Positions 1 to 10,711 of a DNA stretch of 64,000 nt are shown here, in pieces. The notes beneath the pieces were generated by a model. That model was not told where the DNA came from and searched no databases. It was given only the letters and a program-made list of their open reading frames with translations. Position 1 is the stretch's first letter. Each line of letters opens with the position of its first letter. Position numbers and translations under genes: made by a program. The stretch is from Xenorhabdus cabanillasii (GTDB lineage Bacteria; Pseudomonadota; Gammaproteobacteria; Enterobacterales; Enterobacteriaceae), in contig NZ_QTUB01000001.1 in the NCBI RefSeq assembly GCF_003386665.1, positions 2,542,001 through 2,606,000 on the forward strand. Reading direction: 5' to 3'.

Positions 1-3000
1 CGTCAATACTGGCAGCGTCAGTTGGCAGGAACACTACCGCTGATCCAATTACCTTATGACTTTCCGACACCTGCCGTACGCAGTTATCAGGGAGGGCGTT
101 TGCCATTCAGCCTGCCCACTGCATTCCATGAACAGATTGATACATTAGCCTATCAGTATGGTGTCACCCCTTATCTGATCTTACAGGCCGGATTTATTGC
201 ATTTCTGGCGCGCTATTCACGCCAGAACGACATTCTGTTGGGAACACCCGTTTCCAACCGTCATTACAGTGAGGAGCAACAGCCGGTTGGCCTGTTATTC
301 AACGTATTGGTGATGCGCAATCAGGTTGATACCAGCCAGTCATTCGAACAACTGCTGGCCCAGGTTAAATCCACTTTTATTGATGCCGTTGCGCATCAGG
401 ATATGCCGTTTAGCCAATTACTACCTTTACTAAAAGGCAATTTATTACAAAACAATGGGGAAGATAATCATCATCCGGGGCTTTCTCCGCTGTTTCAGAC
501 TCTGTTTACCTACCAGAATATACCGGTCACCGCTAAACGGATGGGGGCTGTGCGGCTTTCTCCATTACGCCAGTGGGATATGCAAATCGCCAAATATGAG
601 CTGACACTGGAGATGTGGCGTGAAGAAGGGGAATTGCAGGGAATATTTGAGTATGCCAGTGATCGTTTTCTGCCGGAGACGATTGCCCGCATGGTGGAAA
701 ACTTCTGTCATTTTCTGCCGCAATTGATCGAACAACCGCAACAGGCCATCGGACGGGTTTCTCTGCTCAGTCCTGCACAGCAACAGCAATTGGTTCAGTG
801 GAACCGGACTGAACAACCATTCAGCGATAATATCGGCATTCACCAGCTTATCGAGCGTCAGGTACAGCACGTACCAGAAACCATTGCGGTTGAATTCGGT
901 CAGCAATCGCTGACTTATGCTGAATTGGATCAGCGTGCCAACCAACTGGCTTATTTTCTGATCCAACAAGGGGTAGGGCCAGAAGTTTGTGTCGGATTAA
1001 GTGTCGAACGCTCACTGGAACTGGTGATCTGTTTTCTGGCTATCCTGAAAGCGGGTGGAGTTTATGTCCCGGTTGATCCTGATTATCCGCTGGATCGCAG
1101 TCGTTATGTGATTGGAGATGCCGGCTTGCATCTGCTGGTGACACAAGATCAATTTATGGCACGTTATCAGGATTGCAACCTTCCTTTATTCTCCCTTGAA
1201 ACCCTGATGCCTCAACTGTCAGCATTCAGTGTTGAAAATCCACGGGTAGATGTCCGGGCAGAAAATACTGCCTATATCATCTATACCTCAGGCTCCAGCG
1301 GCAAACCGAAAGGTGTGCCTATCCGCCACCGCAGTGTGTGCAATCTGGCAGAAACAGAAGTTGAGTTTCTGGCTGTACCACCGAACAGCCGGATCCTCCA
1401 GTTCGCCTCTTTCAGTTTTGATACCTCCATCTGGGAAATCCTGATGGCGTTTTGTACCGGCAGCACATTATTAATGGCTCCTCGTCTTGCCATCATGCCT
1501 GGCCCGGATCTGCTGGAACAGCTTATTACGCGACGTGTTACCCATGTCACATTGCCTGCATCGGCACTGGCCGCACTGCCTGAAGCTGAGTTACCTGATT
1601 TGCAGGTATTGTTAGTCGCCGGGGAAGCCTGTGGCGTGGATCTGCTGCATAAGTGGGGCAAAAACCGCCGTTTTATTAACTCCTATGGCCCGACAGAAGC
1701 AACAGTAGGTACAACCAGTGCTGAGCTGACGATAGACGATGACCATATTCACATTGGCCGTCCGATCCCCAACTCTCAGGTCTGGATTTTGGATGAATAT
1801 GGCGCACCATTACCGATTGGAGTCGCGGGGGAACTTTGCATTGGCGGTGTTGGCGTCGCTACAGGCTATCTGCACCGACCAGAATTGACCGAACGCAGTT
1901 TTATCCCCGATCCGTTCAGCTCCCGGCCTGATGCCCGCCTTTATCGTACCGGCGATCTGGCCCGTTATCAGGCAGACGGTAATATTGACTATCTGGGACG
2001 TATTGACCAACAAATAAAAATCCGGGGTTATCGTGTAGAACTGGGAGAAATCGAAAGCGCTCTGCGTCAGCATCCGGCTATTTCTGATGCGGTGGCGATG
2101 GTGCGGGAAGATTACCTGAATGCCAGTGCTATAGTTGCCTATATACTCACCCAATCTGATACCACGCTTGATCAGTCACAGATTGAGTCACATTTGGGGG
2201 GATCTCTGCCGGAATTTATGCGTCCTTCCTGCTACGTCTTTCTGAACGAATTCCCGCGATTGCCGAATAACAAAGTAGACAGAAAACGCTTTCCCACACC
2301 GATGCGGCAGACCGGCGAAACCATTGCTGAACCAGCCCGGAATGAAACAGAACGGGCGATTATTCAGGTCTGGCAGACATTATTGGGGCATCAGGCGATT
2401 GGCCGGAATACCTCATTTTTTGCAGCGGGTGGACACTCTCTATTAGCCGCCAAAATGGTAGCAATACTTGCCAGTCAGTTCCGGTTACATTTCAAAGTCA
2501 GCGATGTTTTTATCTGCCGAACTCCAATGCGGTTGGCTGAGAGAGTGGATTTAACAGCCAGTGTGGGTTCATTAAATCTGTCTGTGATCCACGATGCACC
2601 ATTGAGCTTTGCTCAACAACGGATGTGGTTCCTTGATCAACTGTATCCTGATAGCTGTCGTTACCACATAACCAGTATCAAAACCTTTGTCAGTATAAAA
2701 ACGCTTGCCGGCAAGGAGAATGACGGCAATGTGGCTGAAAATAATGCGGAGGCTGAACGGATACAGAAAAGCGTAGAGTTGTTGTTCCGCCGCTATCCAT
2801 CACTCAATCTGCGTCTGCGGATGGAGGGAACCACGCCCCGGCAATATTACAGTGAGCAGTCACCGGACTGTCCGCATGAAATTATCGAAGTACAAAATGA
2901 ACAGGAATGGCAGCAGCAGTTACAGCAGCGAGCTGCCGACATAATGCGGACACCGTTCCAGCTGATTGGCCGACCCTTATACCGACTGTTGCTGGTAACG

Positions 3001-6000
3001 GATGCACGGCAGGGAAGTGCCCTGATTTTCTGTCTGCATCATATTTTGGTAGATGAACAGGCATTGGCACAGCTTGATGCTGAATTGCTGTCGCTATACC
3101 AGTCAGAAGCGGATGGTCTTCCAGAAGAAAATAATCTGTCAGAAGAGAATATCCCGCCGGTATCCGTTCCTGATTACCTGCAATTCGCTGCATGGGAGCG
3201 CAGTCCTGAAGCGCAACAAGTCTGGCATAGCCAATTAGCGTATTGGCGTCAGGTATATCAGCAATTACCGCCAGTGGTGACATTACCTCAGCAATATCAT
3301 GCACCTGTTGAAGAATCGAAAGCAGCTTACCATCGCCTGCCGCTGTCTATTGAGCAGACCAAAGCACTGCGTCGGTTGGCACAACAGCAGGATACGACAC
3401 TGTTTACCCTGTTATTGGCGGCTTTCCAGATCTTGTTGCAGCGTTACAGCAGTGAAGGTGACACCGCGGGAGATATCGTTATCGGTATTCCTGTTTCTCT
3501 GCGTGACAGGCCAGAACTGCAATCGGTTATCGGGCTTCTGTTGAACACCTTAGCGGTACGTCAGAATGTCGATATCAATCGTCCGTTTACTGAATTTCTG
3601 CTTGATAGTGCACAGACACTGAATCAGGCAATGGCTAACAAAGACGTTCCGTTTGAACAGGTGGTGGATGCTGTTCTGCCGGCAGAGAAACGTTCGCTTG
3701 CTCCTCTGTTCCGGATCATGTTTGTGTTTAATGCGCACCAGCCACAGGCCAATGAACAACTTCGTACTGATGCCCGTACTTACGCTATAGACAGTCAGCC
3801 AATAGACAATCCGGAAGCCAAATTCGATTTAACCCTGTTTGTACAGGAAACAGCGGATAATCTGCTATTGTCGGTCGAATACCGTGAGGCGTGTTTTGCA
3901 GCCGAAATTGTGGCGCAACTAGTGACACATTATGCCCGTTTGCTGGATAGCCTGTGTCGTACGGCAGACCAGCCTGTCTATCAGCTGGCAATGTTGTCAC
4001 CACAGGAACGGCAGCAGCAGTTGAGTGATCTCAATGCCACAGTACAACCCCTGTTGCACCCGGTAGTGCATCAATGGTTCGAACAACAGGTATGCAGAAC
4101 GCCACAGGCGATTGCCCTGTGTGAGCAATATGAAACAGAGTTAGCATTGAGTTATGACCAGCTTAACCAACACGCTAATCGGCTGGCGAATGATTTACTG
4201 GCTCAGGGGATTGGTACGGGTTCACAGGTCGGGATCTGCCTGCCACGTTCAGCCATGCTCGTCGTGGCGATTCTGGCGGTATTGAAAACTGGTGCTGCAT
4301 ATGTACCGGTTGATAGTACCTATCCGGCAGAACGTGCCCGTTTTATGCTGGAAGATGCCCAGGTGGCACAGGTGATTACAACTGACGAACAGGCCACCAG
4401 ATTAGCGTTGCCATCGCATCATATTGTACGGTTGACGCCGGAGCAATTTACCCCAGAGTCAGTGGCCTCAGAACCCGTAACAGATAATCAGGCTGCTATC
4501 CCCAATCCTGATATTACGATTTCACCGGAACAGCCTGCTTATATTCTCTATACCTCTGGTTCTACCGGCAGGCCAAAAGGGGTCATCATTCCACACCGGG
4601 GATTGGGCAACTATCTGCAACATGCCTGTGAACATTATGGTGATCTGACTAAACGAGGAAATACTCTGCATGCCTCTATTTCCTTTGATGCGACAATTAC
4701 CAGCCTGTTCCTGCCGTTATTACAGGGGCAAACCCTGTTTATCCTGCCTGTAGAGGAGGATATTCCGGCACTGGTACAGGCATGGCAACAATTGCCGGAT
4801 CTGGCAATGGCGAAAATCACTCCTGCTCACCTGGAGCTCTTAAGCCAGCAATTATTACCGGAACACGCAGGCCGGATACCGCTGCTGGTGATTGGCGGAG
4901 AGAGTCTTTCTGCCAGCGCATTGCGTTTCTGGCGGCAACATGCACCGCAGGTCAGGATCATCAATGAATACGGCCCGACAGAAGCCACCGTGGGCTGCTG
5001 TATTTACGACATACCGGCCGGAGACATAAAAGGGGATGGTGCACTGCCGATTGGCCGTCCGATAGCCAATACCCGGCTTTATCTGTTAGATGAGTGTCAG
5101 CAACTGGTGCCGTTCGGTTCAGTCGGTGAACTGTACATTGGTGGAGCTGGAGTAGGTCTGGGCTATTTCAATCGCCCTGATCTGACTGAAAGCCGATTTA
5201 TTACCGATCCTTTCTCCTCGTCATCACAGGAAAAACTCTATCGGACAGGAGACCTGGCGCGTTACCTGCCAGACGGAAATTTACTGTTCCTCGGCCGCAA
5301 AGACCAGCAAGTTAAACTGCATGGCTACCGGATTGAACTGGAAGAGATAGAAGCTCAGCTTGCGGCTTGTCAGGGCGTTATTCAGGCAGCAGCGGGTATG
5401 CGGGACATTTATGGACGCCAGCATCTGGTGGCCTATCTGGTGATGAACCCATCTGTGGCAGATCTGGAAAATATACGGCAAGAACTGAGTCAACGACTGC
5501 CGGCACATATGTGTCCTACCCAGTGGATCTTGCAGGAAACATTACCACTCACTGCTAACGGCAAAATTGATCGTAAGGCTCTGGCACAAATCCCTTTAAC
5601 TGAGCAACCCCATCACACTATTCGCCGGATGCCGGTGACGGCACTGGAAAAACAACTGACAGAAATCTGGCAACAAGTGTTGGATCAGGAAAATCTGGGG
5701 ATTGATGATGATTTCTTTGTTCTGGGAGGCGATTCCATTCTCAGCCTGCAAATAGTGTTCAGGGCACGGGAGAACGGTCTGCGGATCACGCCAAAAATGC
5801 TGTTTGATTATCCTACTATTGCAGGATTAGCCGCTGTGGTGACACAGGTAAATAATATTGATGGCAACGCTGACGACAACACTCAACCCGTGCAGGGAGA
5901 ATATGCTTTGCTGCCAGTTCAGCATTGGTTCTTTGCACATCATCATGCTAATCCGCACCACTATAACCAGTCTTATCTGTATGCACTGGAGGAAGGAACA

Positions 6001-9000
6001 GACATACCGCTTTTAGCGCGGGCATTGGCTCTGGTGGTTAATCAACATGATGGCTTGCGCTCTCGTTTCGCACTGGCAGGCGGTTATGGGCCGGATTATG
6101 GGCAGATAGGAGAACCTGTTACAGACTGGCAGATAGAACAATGTCAGATCACAGAAACCCCGGCAAGGGAAGCTCTGATACAGGCCGTTGCCGAACGTCA
6201 GGCACAATTGAATATTGAACATGGCCCGTTATTGACCGCGACCCATTTTATTACCGCAGAAGGGAATTATCTGCTGCTGGCAGTTCATCATCTGGTGATA
6301 GATGGCGTTTCATGGCGCATTTTTACGGAAGATTTAAGTTATTACTATCAGTCAATTCTTTCAGGACAGACATTACTGACAGGGGAAAACCTGCGTCTGA
6401 TGGCAAAAAGTGCCTCTCTGATTGAATGGTCATCCCACCTTGCGGATTATGCTCAATCTGAACAATCACAGGATGAATATCATTTCTGGCAGCAAAAACT
6501 GAATCAAACTGTACCTCCGTTGCCCTGTGACCAGGGAGAAAAACCGTTCCCCGGTTTAGTCAAAGAGTCAGCTAAATACCGGTTAGCACTGGATCTCACC
6601 GCCACCACAAATCTGGTTCAGCACACCGGACACGCCTACCGTACCCATGTTGGTGACTTGTTACTGGCAGCGCTGGCGATAACACTGCGACGCTGGAGTG
6701 GTTCTGAATTACTGCATGTGGATATGGAAGGACATGGACGGGAAAGCCTGCATAAAAATGTGGATGTCAGCCGGACAATCGGCTGGTTTACGGCCATTTA
6801 TCCTCTGTTGCTGTCACTGCCTGCATCTTGTCCGCCTGATCAACTGCTCCAGCTGGTTAAAGAAGCAGTGCGTCAGGTGCCTTATAGCGGAACAGGTTAT
6901 GGCGCACTGCGCTATTCCCGCTATACCCAGACATCCACCAATAATCAGCTGCCCGTTATTCCTGCGGCAGATATCTGCTTCAACTATCTCGGACAATTTA
7001 CCCGTGCTTTCCATCAGGCACCATTACAGGGCGTTGTGGATATCGGACTGGCGCATCGTCATGCGGCGGATAACGCAAGGTCATATGCACTGGAAGTGGA
7101 TTGCTACATTGATGAAGGACAATTACAGATAGAGTGGACGTATAACCACCAATGTTATCAGCATGAAACCATTGATAGGTTGGCAATGGCGATGAAAGAG
7201 CAGATTATCCGGCTGACTGAACATTGTATGGCACAGACTCAGACCACTTACACACCATCTGATTTCCCGCTTGCCCGTTTGAATGCCGGAACACTGCGCC
7301 AGTTGCAGCAACGGTATGGCGTGATGGAAGATATCTACCCGCTGACTTATACCCAGGAGGGAATGCTGTTCCACTCTATGGCCGGACAAGGCAGCGGGCT
7401 GTATCACGAACAGTTGTGTTTTAGTTTATGTCATAAGAACCGGCTGGATAGTGTGGATCTTGCCCGTCTACAGCAGGCATGGCAGCAGGCGGTGGCTTAC
7501 TATCCTATCCTGCGCAGTCATTTTGAAATGAGCCTTGCCGGTGAGCCATTACAAATCGTGATGCCTCAGCTGGAGCTGGATTGGCGGCAGCATGATCTGC
7601 GGCTGTATAACCCGGCTGATGCGGAACAGCATCGCCGAAACTTGCTGGCGGCAGATCTGGCGGAAGAGTTTATACCGGAACATGGCGCATTATTCCGTAT
7701 TACCGTACTGCAACTCCCGGATGAACAGATACAACTTCTGTTCAGCCATCATCACGCCATTCTTGATGGATGGTCAGTCAGACTGTTATTAACAACGGTT
7801 GAGTCCTTCTACTATCGTCCGGCTGATATCTTGCCACCGGCTCCGGCATTTAAATCCTTTATTCGCTGGCAACAGCATAGCCGTAAAGCGTGTCAGGATT
7901 ATTGGCAGGCGCAATTAGCTGATATTAATGCAGTAACACCACTGCCTGCGGCTCATCCGGTCAGAACAGCCAGTCAGTTGAAACAGCGACATTCATTTAG
8001 TCTGTCTACAGAACTTTCTGGTCAGTTGGCAGAAACCGGACGTCGTCACCGTTTAACGATCAGCACCCTGATTCAGGGGGCATGGGCATTACTGTTACAA
8101 CGTTACAGCCAGCAGGATGAATGTCTGTTTGGCATGACAGTATCCGGCCGCCAGGCAGAATTAGCCGGTATCGATAAAATGGTGGGACTGTTAATCAGTA
8201 CATTGCCTGTTCATATCACCAGTCACATGAATCAACCCGTTGCCGATTGGCTGAGCGCCATTCAACAGCAGCAGCGGGAACATGAAAAATTCAGTGATAT
8301 CTCGCTGGCGGATCTGAAATCCACTTGTGGTCTGCCGACATTTGATACCTTGCTGGTGTTTGAAAATTATCCGCAATCCGCTGCGCAGGAAAACCTGTTT
8401 CAATTTACACAGGCCACAGAAAGCACAAATTACCCATTGGTATTGGTCACGGCGTTCTCTGACAGCCTGCATGGCGAGCTGGTCTATGACACGGGCCTGT
8501 ATGATGCCGCTATCGTGGCTCGTCTGGCAGAGCACTTTATCCGCATTCTGACCCAGTTAATGAATAATATGGCCGGTGTGTTGACAGATATTGCATTATT
8601 GGATCAGCAGGAGAAACAGCAATTGCTGACCCAATGGCAGGGACCGGTATTGCCGGTTTTTGCGGGTAATGTGTATAGTCTGTTTGCCCGTCAGGTACAA
8701 CGTTCTTTCCAACAGATTGCCGTGATTGATGGACAGAAGCAGGTCAGTTATGCGGAATTGGAGCAGCAGGTTGAACAGATCAGCCTCCGCCTGCATCACA
8801 GTCAGATTCATGCGGGTGACAGAGTTGCACTCTATTTGCCACGCAGTCTGGATTATATTGCTGCCATGCTGGCAGTCAGCAGAATGGGGGCTTGTTATGT
8901 ACCCATTGATATCTCTTACCCCACAGAGCGGGTCACTTATTTATTGTCTGACAGCCAAAGTTGTCTGGTGTTGACCCATCAGGCGTTGGCTGCTTCTGTT

Positions 9001-10647
9001 ATTCCTGAAATTGCTGTACTGGTACTGGATCAGGAACCAGAGTCGGTTCCGACATATGCTTTATCGCAACAATCGTTACCCTCCGTGGCTGATGATGAAA
9101 ATGCGCTGGTATATCTGATTTACACTTCCGGCTCAACAGGAATGCCGAAAGGCGTCATGATTGAACATCGTAGTCTGATTAACTACCTGACCGATACCTG
9201 CTGGCGTTATCAGGTAACTGAGAATACCCAAAGCCTGTTCCATTCATCTGTCAGTTTTGATGCCACATTAACCAGCCTCTACCTGCCTCTGTTGCATGGC
9301 GGCACCATTACCGTGATACGGGATGATGCGGATATCGCTTCAATGGCGGAGGTATTACGGCAACCATTACCACCGTACTCATTACCACAAAAGCAGGGCG
9401 GTCATCTGTTGAAAATCACGCCTGCCCATCTTGGCATTTTGGGGGAATATCTGGATGCTGCCGCGAAATCCCATGTTCATTCATTGGTCATCGGGGGAGA
9501 TGCGCTGAGTTGTGAAACAGTACAGGAATGGCTGACTGATGTAGCAGATATTGGCGTGTTCAATGAATATGGCCCCACAGAGACGGTTGTCGGATGTTGT
9601 GTTCATCAAGCAGACAAACATCAGGACTTACAGGGCACGATGCCGATTGGTCTGCCAATCGCTAATACTCGCCTGTTTGTACTTAATGAAGATTTGTCTC
9701 CAACACCATTCGGCATGGCAGGAGAGTTGTATATCGGTGGATTGGGTGTGGCAAGAGGTTATTGGAATCGCCCTGAATTAACCGCAGAAAAATTCATCAC
9801 GCTGTCAATTCCACAAGGGGGTATCCCACAACAAGAAATGCCACAAGAAAAAGTGCGGATTTATCGCACAGGAGATCGAGTCTGTGCCTTGCCGGATGGT
9901 GAATTGCTCTATCTCGGTCGTTGTGACCGACAAATCAAACTGCGTGGCTATCGTATTGAACCGGGAGAGATTGAGGCTCAGCTTATGCAGCATCCGCACG
10001 TTCAGCAAAGTGCGGTGCTTTCTTCTTCAGGACTGGCTGATGCCGACAAACAGGGCGAGATACAGCTAATAGCTTGTGTGTCCCTTAAATCAGCAGCGAA
10101 AGCCAGTGCTGTCTCTTCAGAGCCATTTTCAGGACAACTGCTTGATTTTCTCAGCAGACAATTGCCCGCGCATATGCTGCCGAGCGCCATTGTACTGTTG
10201 GATGAGATGCCTCAAACCACGAATGGCAAGATTGATTATCAGGCTTTGTTGGCGCGTTTGCCGGAATATTTGTCTGAGTTGCAGCAGAAAGAATTACAGC
10301 AGAAAAAACAGGAGGGCAGCGTTTTACATACCCCACAAACCCCGCTGGAAAGCCATCTCAGGGATATCTGGAGTGAGGTACTGCAACAACAACAGATAGG
10401 ATGTGACCAGAATTTCTTTGCTTTGGGAGGGCACTCATTGCATGCCTTACGCATTGCTGCCCGTATTGAACAGCAACTGGCAGTCAGGATCTCTCTGGCT
10501 GAACTTTTGCAGTGCCAGACAATTAAACAGCTTGCTCATTTACTGGCGTCACGTATGACCGGGGAAGGTAGTGTTCGTCACAACACGATCTCTCATAACA
10601 CAGGCCCTAAAAACACCATAAAACGTGTCGTACGGGAACGGAAATAA
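1..10647 (+). CDS. fclI: Fabclavine/zeamine-type NRPS, 5' truncated (C-A-T-C-A-T-E-C-A-T)
   Basis: Cytoplasmic non-ribosomal peptide synthetase. The frame is open to base 1, and the sequence begins inside a C domain, so the true start lies upstream. Counting from base 1: partial C about 1-255; A1 about 275-770; T1 with GGHSL (Ser813); C2 about 866-1320; A2 about 1355-1855; T2 with GGDSI (Ser1912); E about 1970-2415 with HHLVIDGVSW; C3 about 2440-2870 with HHHAILDGWS; A3 about 2890-3405; T3 with GGHSL (Ser3479). Specificity residues read by eye are DTWTLASVGK for A1 (unassigned) and DATKVGEVGK for both A2 and A3 (Asn-like). The E domain predicts that the A2 residue is D. From memory, the fabclavine peptide has a diaminobutyrate followed by two Asn before Thr-Pro/Val, which fits this order. 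C2 has HHILVDE in place of HHxxxDG. The next gene follows after 64 bases, with a good GGAGG ribosome site. NRPS certain; fclI assignment probable. Confidence 0.88.
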   Translation, partial: RQYWQRQLAGTLPLIQLPYDFPTPAVRSYQGGRLPFSLPTAFHEQIDTLAYQYGVTPYLILQAGFIAFLARYSRQNDILLGTPVSNRHYSEEQQPVGLLFNVLVMRNQVDTSQSFEQLLAQVKSTFIDAVAHQDMPFSQLLPLLKGNLLQNNGEDNHHPGLSPLFQTLFTYQNIPVTAKRMGAVRLSPLRQWDMQIAKYELTLEMWREEGELQGIFEYASDRFLPETIARMVENFCHFLPQLIEQPQQAIGRVSLLSPAQQQQLVQWNRTEQPFSDNIGIHQLIERQVQHVPETIAVEFGQQSLTYAELDQRANQLAYFLIQQGVGPEVCVGLSVERSLELVICFLAILKAGGVYVPVDPDYPLDRSRYVIGDAGLHLLVTQDQFMARYQDCNLPLFSLETLMPQLSAFSVENPRVDVRAENTAYIIYTSGSSGKPKGVPIRHRSVCNLAETEVEFLAVPPNSRILQFASFSFDTSIWEILMAFCTGSTLLMAPRLAIMPGPDLLEQLITRRVTHVTLPASALAALPEAELPDLQVLLVAGEACGVDLLHKWGKNRRFINSYGPTEATVGTTSAELTIDDDHIHIGRPIPNSQVWILDEYGAPLPIGVAGELCIGGVGVATGYLHRPELTERSFIPDPFSSRPDARLYRTGDLARYQADGNIDYLGRIDQQIKIRGYRVELGEIESALRQHPAISDAVAMVREDYLNASAIVAYILTQSDTTLDQSQIESHLGGSLPEFMRPSCYVFLNEFPRLPNNKVDRKRFPTPMRQTGETIAEPARNETERAIIQVWQTLLGHQAIGRNTSFFAAGGHSLLAAKMVAILASQFRLHFKVSDVFICRTPMRLAERVDLTASVGSLNLSVIHDAPLSFAQQRMWFLDQLYPDSCRYHITSIKTFVSIKTLAGKENDGNVAENNAEAERIQKSVELLFRRYPSLNLRLRMEGTTPRQYYSEQSPDCPHEIIEVQNEQEWQQQLQQRAADIMRTPFQLIGRPLYRLLLVTDARQGSALIFCLHHILVDEQALAQLDAELLSLYQSEADGLPEENNLSEENIPPVSVPDYLQFAAWERSPEAQQVWHSQLAYWRQVYQQLPPVVTLPQQYHAPVEESKAAYHRLPLSIEQTKALRRLAQQQDTTLFTLLLAAFQILLQRYSSEGDTAGDIVIGIPVSLRDRPELQSVIGLLLNTLAVRQNVDINRPFTEFLLDSAQTLNQAMANKDVPFEQVVDAVLPAEKRSLAPLFRIMFVFNAHQPQANEQLRTDARTYAIDSQPIDNPEAKFDLTLFVQETADNLLLSVEYREACFAAEIVAQLVTHYARLLDSLCRTADQPVYQLAMLSPQERQQQLSDLNATVQPLLHPVVHQWFEQQVCRTPQAIALCEQYETELALSYDQLNQHANRLANDLLAQGIGTGSQVGICLPRSAMLVVAILAVLKTGAAYVPVDSTYPAERARFMLEDAQVAQVITTDEQATRLALPSHHIVRLTPEQFTPESVASEPVTDNQAAIPNPDITISPEQPAYILYTSGSTGRPKGVIIPHRGLGNYLQHACEHYGDLTKRGNTLHASISFDATITSLFLPLLQGQTLFILPVEEDIPALVQAWQQLPDLAMAKITPAHLELLSQQLLPEHAGRIPLLVIGGESLSASALRFWRQHAPQVRIINEYGPTEATVGCCIYDIPAGDIKGDGALPIGRPIANTRLYLLDECQQLVPFGSVGELYIGGAGVGLGYFNRPDLTESRFITDPFSSSSQEKLYRTGDLARYLPDGNLLFLGRKDQQVKLHGYRIELEEIEAQLAACQGVIQAAAGMRDIYGRQHLVAYLVMNPSVADLENIRQELSQRLPAHMCPTQWILQETLPLTANGKIDRKALAQIPLTEQPHHTIRRMPVTALEKQLTEIWQQVLDQENLGIDDDFFVLGGDSILSLQIVFRARENGLRITPKMLFDYPTIAGLAAVVTQVNNIDGNADDNTQPVQGEYALLPVQHWFFAHHHANPHHYNQSYLYALEEGTDIPLLARALALVVNQHDGLRSRFALAGGYGPDYGQIGEPVTDWQIEQCQITETPAREALIQAVAERQAQLNIEHGPLLTATHFITAEGNYLLLAVHHLVIDGVSWRIFTEDLSYYYQSILSGQTLLTGENLRLMAKSASLIEWSSHLADYAQSEQSQDEYHFWQQKLNQTVPPLPCDQGEKPFPGLVKESAKYRLALDLTATTNLVQHTGHAYRTHVGDLLLAALAITLRRWSGSELLHVDMEGHGRESLHKNVDVSRTIGWFTAIYPLLLSLPASCPPDQLLQLVKEAVRQVPYSGTGYGALRYSRYTQTSTNNQLPVIPAADICFNYLGQFTRAFHQAPLQGVVDIGLAHRHAADNARSYALEVDCYIDEGQLQIEWTYNHQCYQHETIDRLAMAMKEQIIRLTEHCMAQTQTTYTPSDFPLARLNAGTLRQLQQRYGVMEDIYPLTYTQEGMLFHSMAGQGSGLYHEQLCFSLCHKNRLDSVDLARLQQAWQQAVAYYPILRSHFEMSLAGEPLQIVMPQLELDWRQHDLRLYNPADAEQHRRNLLAADLAEEFIPEHGALFRITVLQLPDEQIQLLFSHHHAILDGWSVRLLLTTVESFYYRPADILPPAPAFKSFIRWQQHSRKACQDYWQAQLADINAVTPLPAAHPVRTASQLKQRHSFSLSTELSGQLAETGRRHRLTISTLIQGAWALLLQRYSQQDECLFGMTVSGRQAELAGIDKMVGLLISTLPVHITSHMNQPVADWLSAIQQQQREHEKFSDISLADLKSTCGLPTFDTLLVFENYPQSAAQENLFQFTQATESTNYPLVLVTAFSDSLHGELVYDTGLYDAAIVARLAEHFIRILTQLMNNMAGVLTDIALLDQQEKQQLLTQWQGPVLPVFAGNVYSLFARQVQRSFQQIAVIDGQKQVSYAELEQQVEQISLRLHHSQIHAGDRVALYLPRSLDYIAAMLAVSRMGACYVPIDISYPTERVTYLLSDSQSCLVLTHQALAASVIPEIAVLVLDQEPESVPTYALSQQSLPSVADDENALVYLIYTSGSTGMPKGVMIEHRSLINYLTDTCWRYQVTENTQSLFHSSVSFDATLTSLYLPLLHGGTITVIRDDADIASMAEVLRQPLPPYSLPQKQGGHLLKITPAHLGILGEYLDAAAKSHVHSLVIGGDALSCETVQEWLTDVADIGVFNEYGPTETVVGCCVHQADKHQDLQGTMPIGLPIANTRLFVLNEDLSPTPFGMAGELYIGGLGVARGYWNRPELTAEKFITLSIPQGGIPQQEMPQEKVRIYRTGDRVCALPDGELLYLGRCDRQIKLRGYRIEPGEIEAQLMQHPHVQQSAVLSSSGLADADKQGEIQLIACVSLKSAAKASAVSSEPFSGQLLDFLSRQLPAHMLPSAIVLLDEMPQTTNGKIDYQALLARLPEYLSELQQKELQQKKQEGSVLHTPQTPLESHLRDIWSEVLQQQQIGCDQNFFALGGHSLHALRIAARIEQQLAVRISLAELLQCQTIKQLAHLLASRMTGEGSVRHNTISHNTGPKNTIKRVVRERK

Positions 10648-10711
10648 AGTAACGATAACAATGAAATATGCCCGACACCTGTAAAGTGAAGGGTATTTTG
10701 CCGGAGGTTTT

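Noticed and set aside
22..24. TTG at 22 as the start of the first NRPS
   Set aside because: The frame is open to base 1 and already encodes C-domain sequence there (YWQRQLAG), so the gene is cut by the window rather than starting here.
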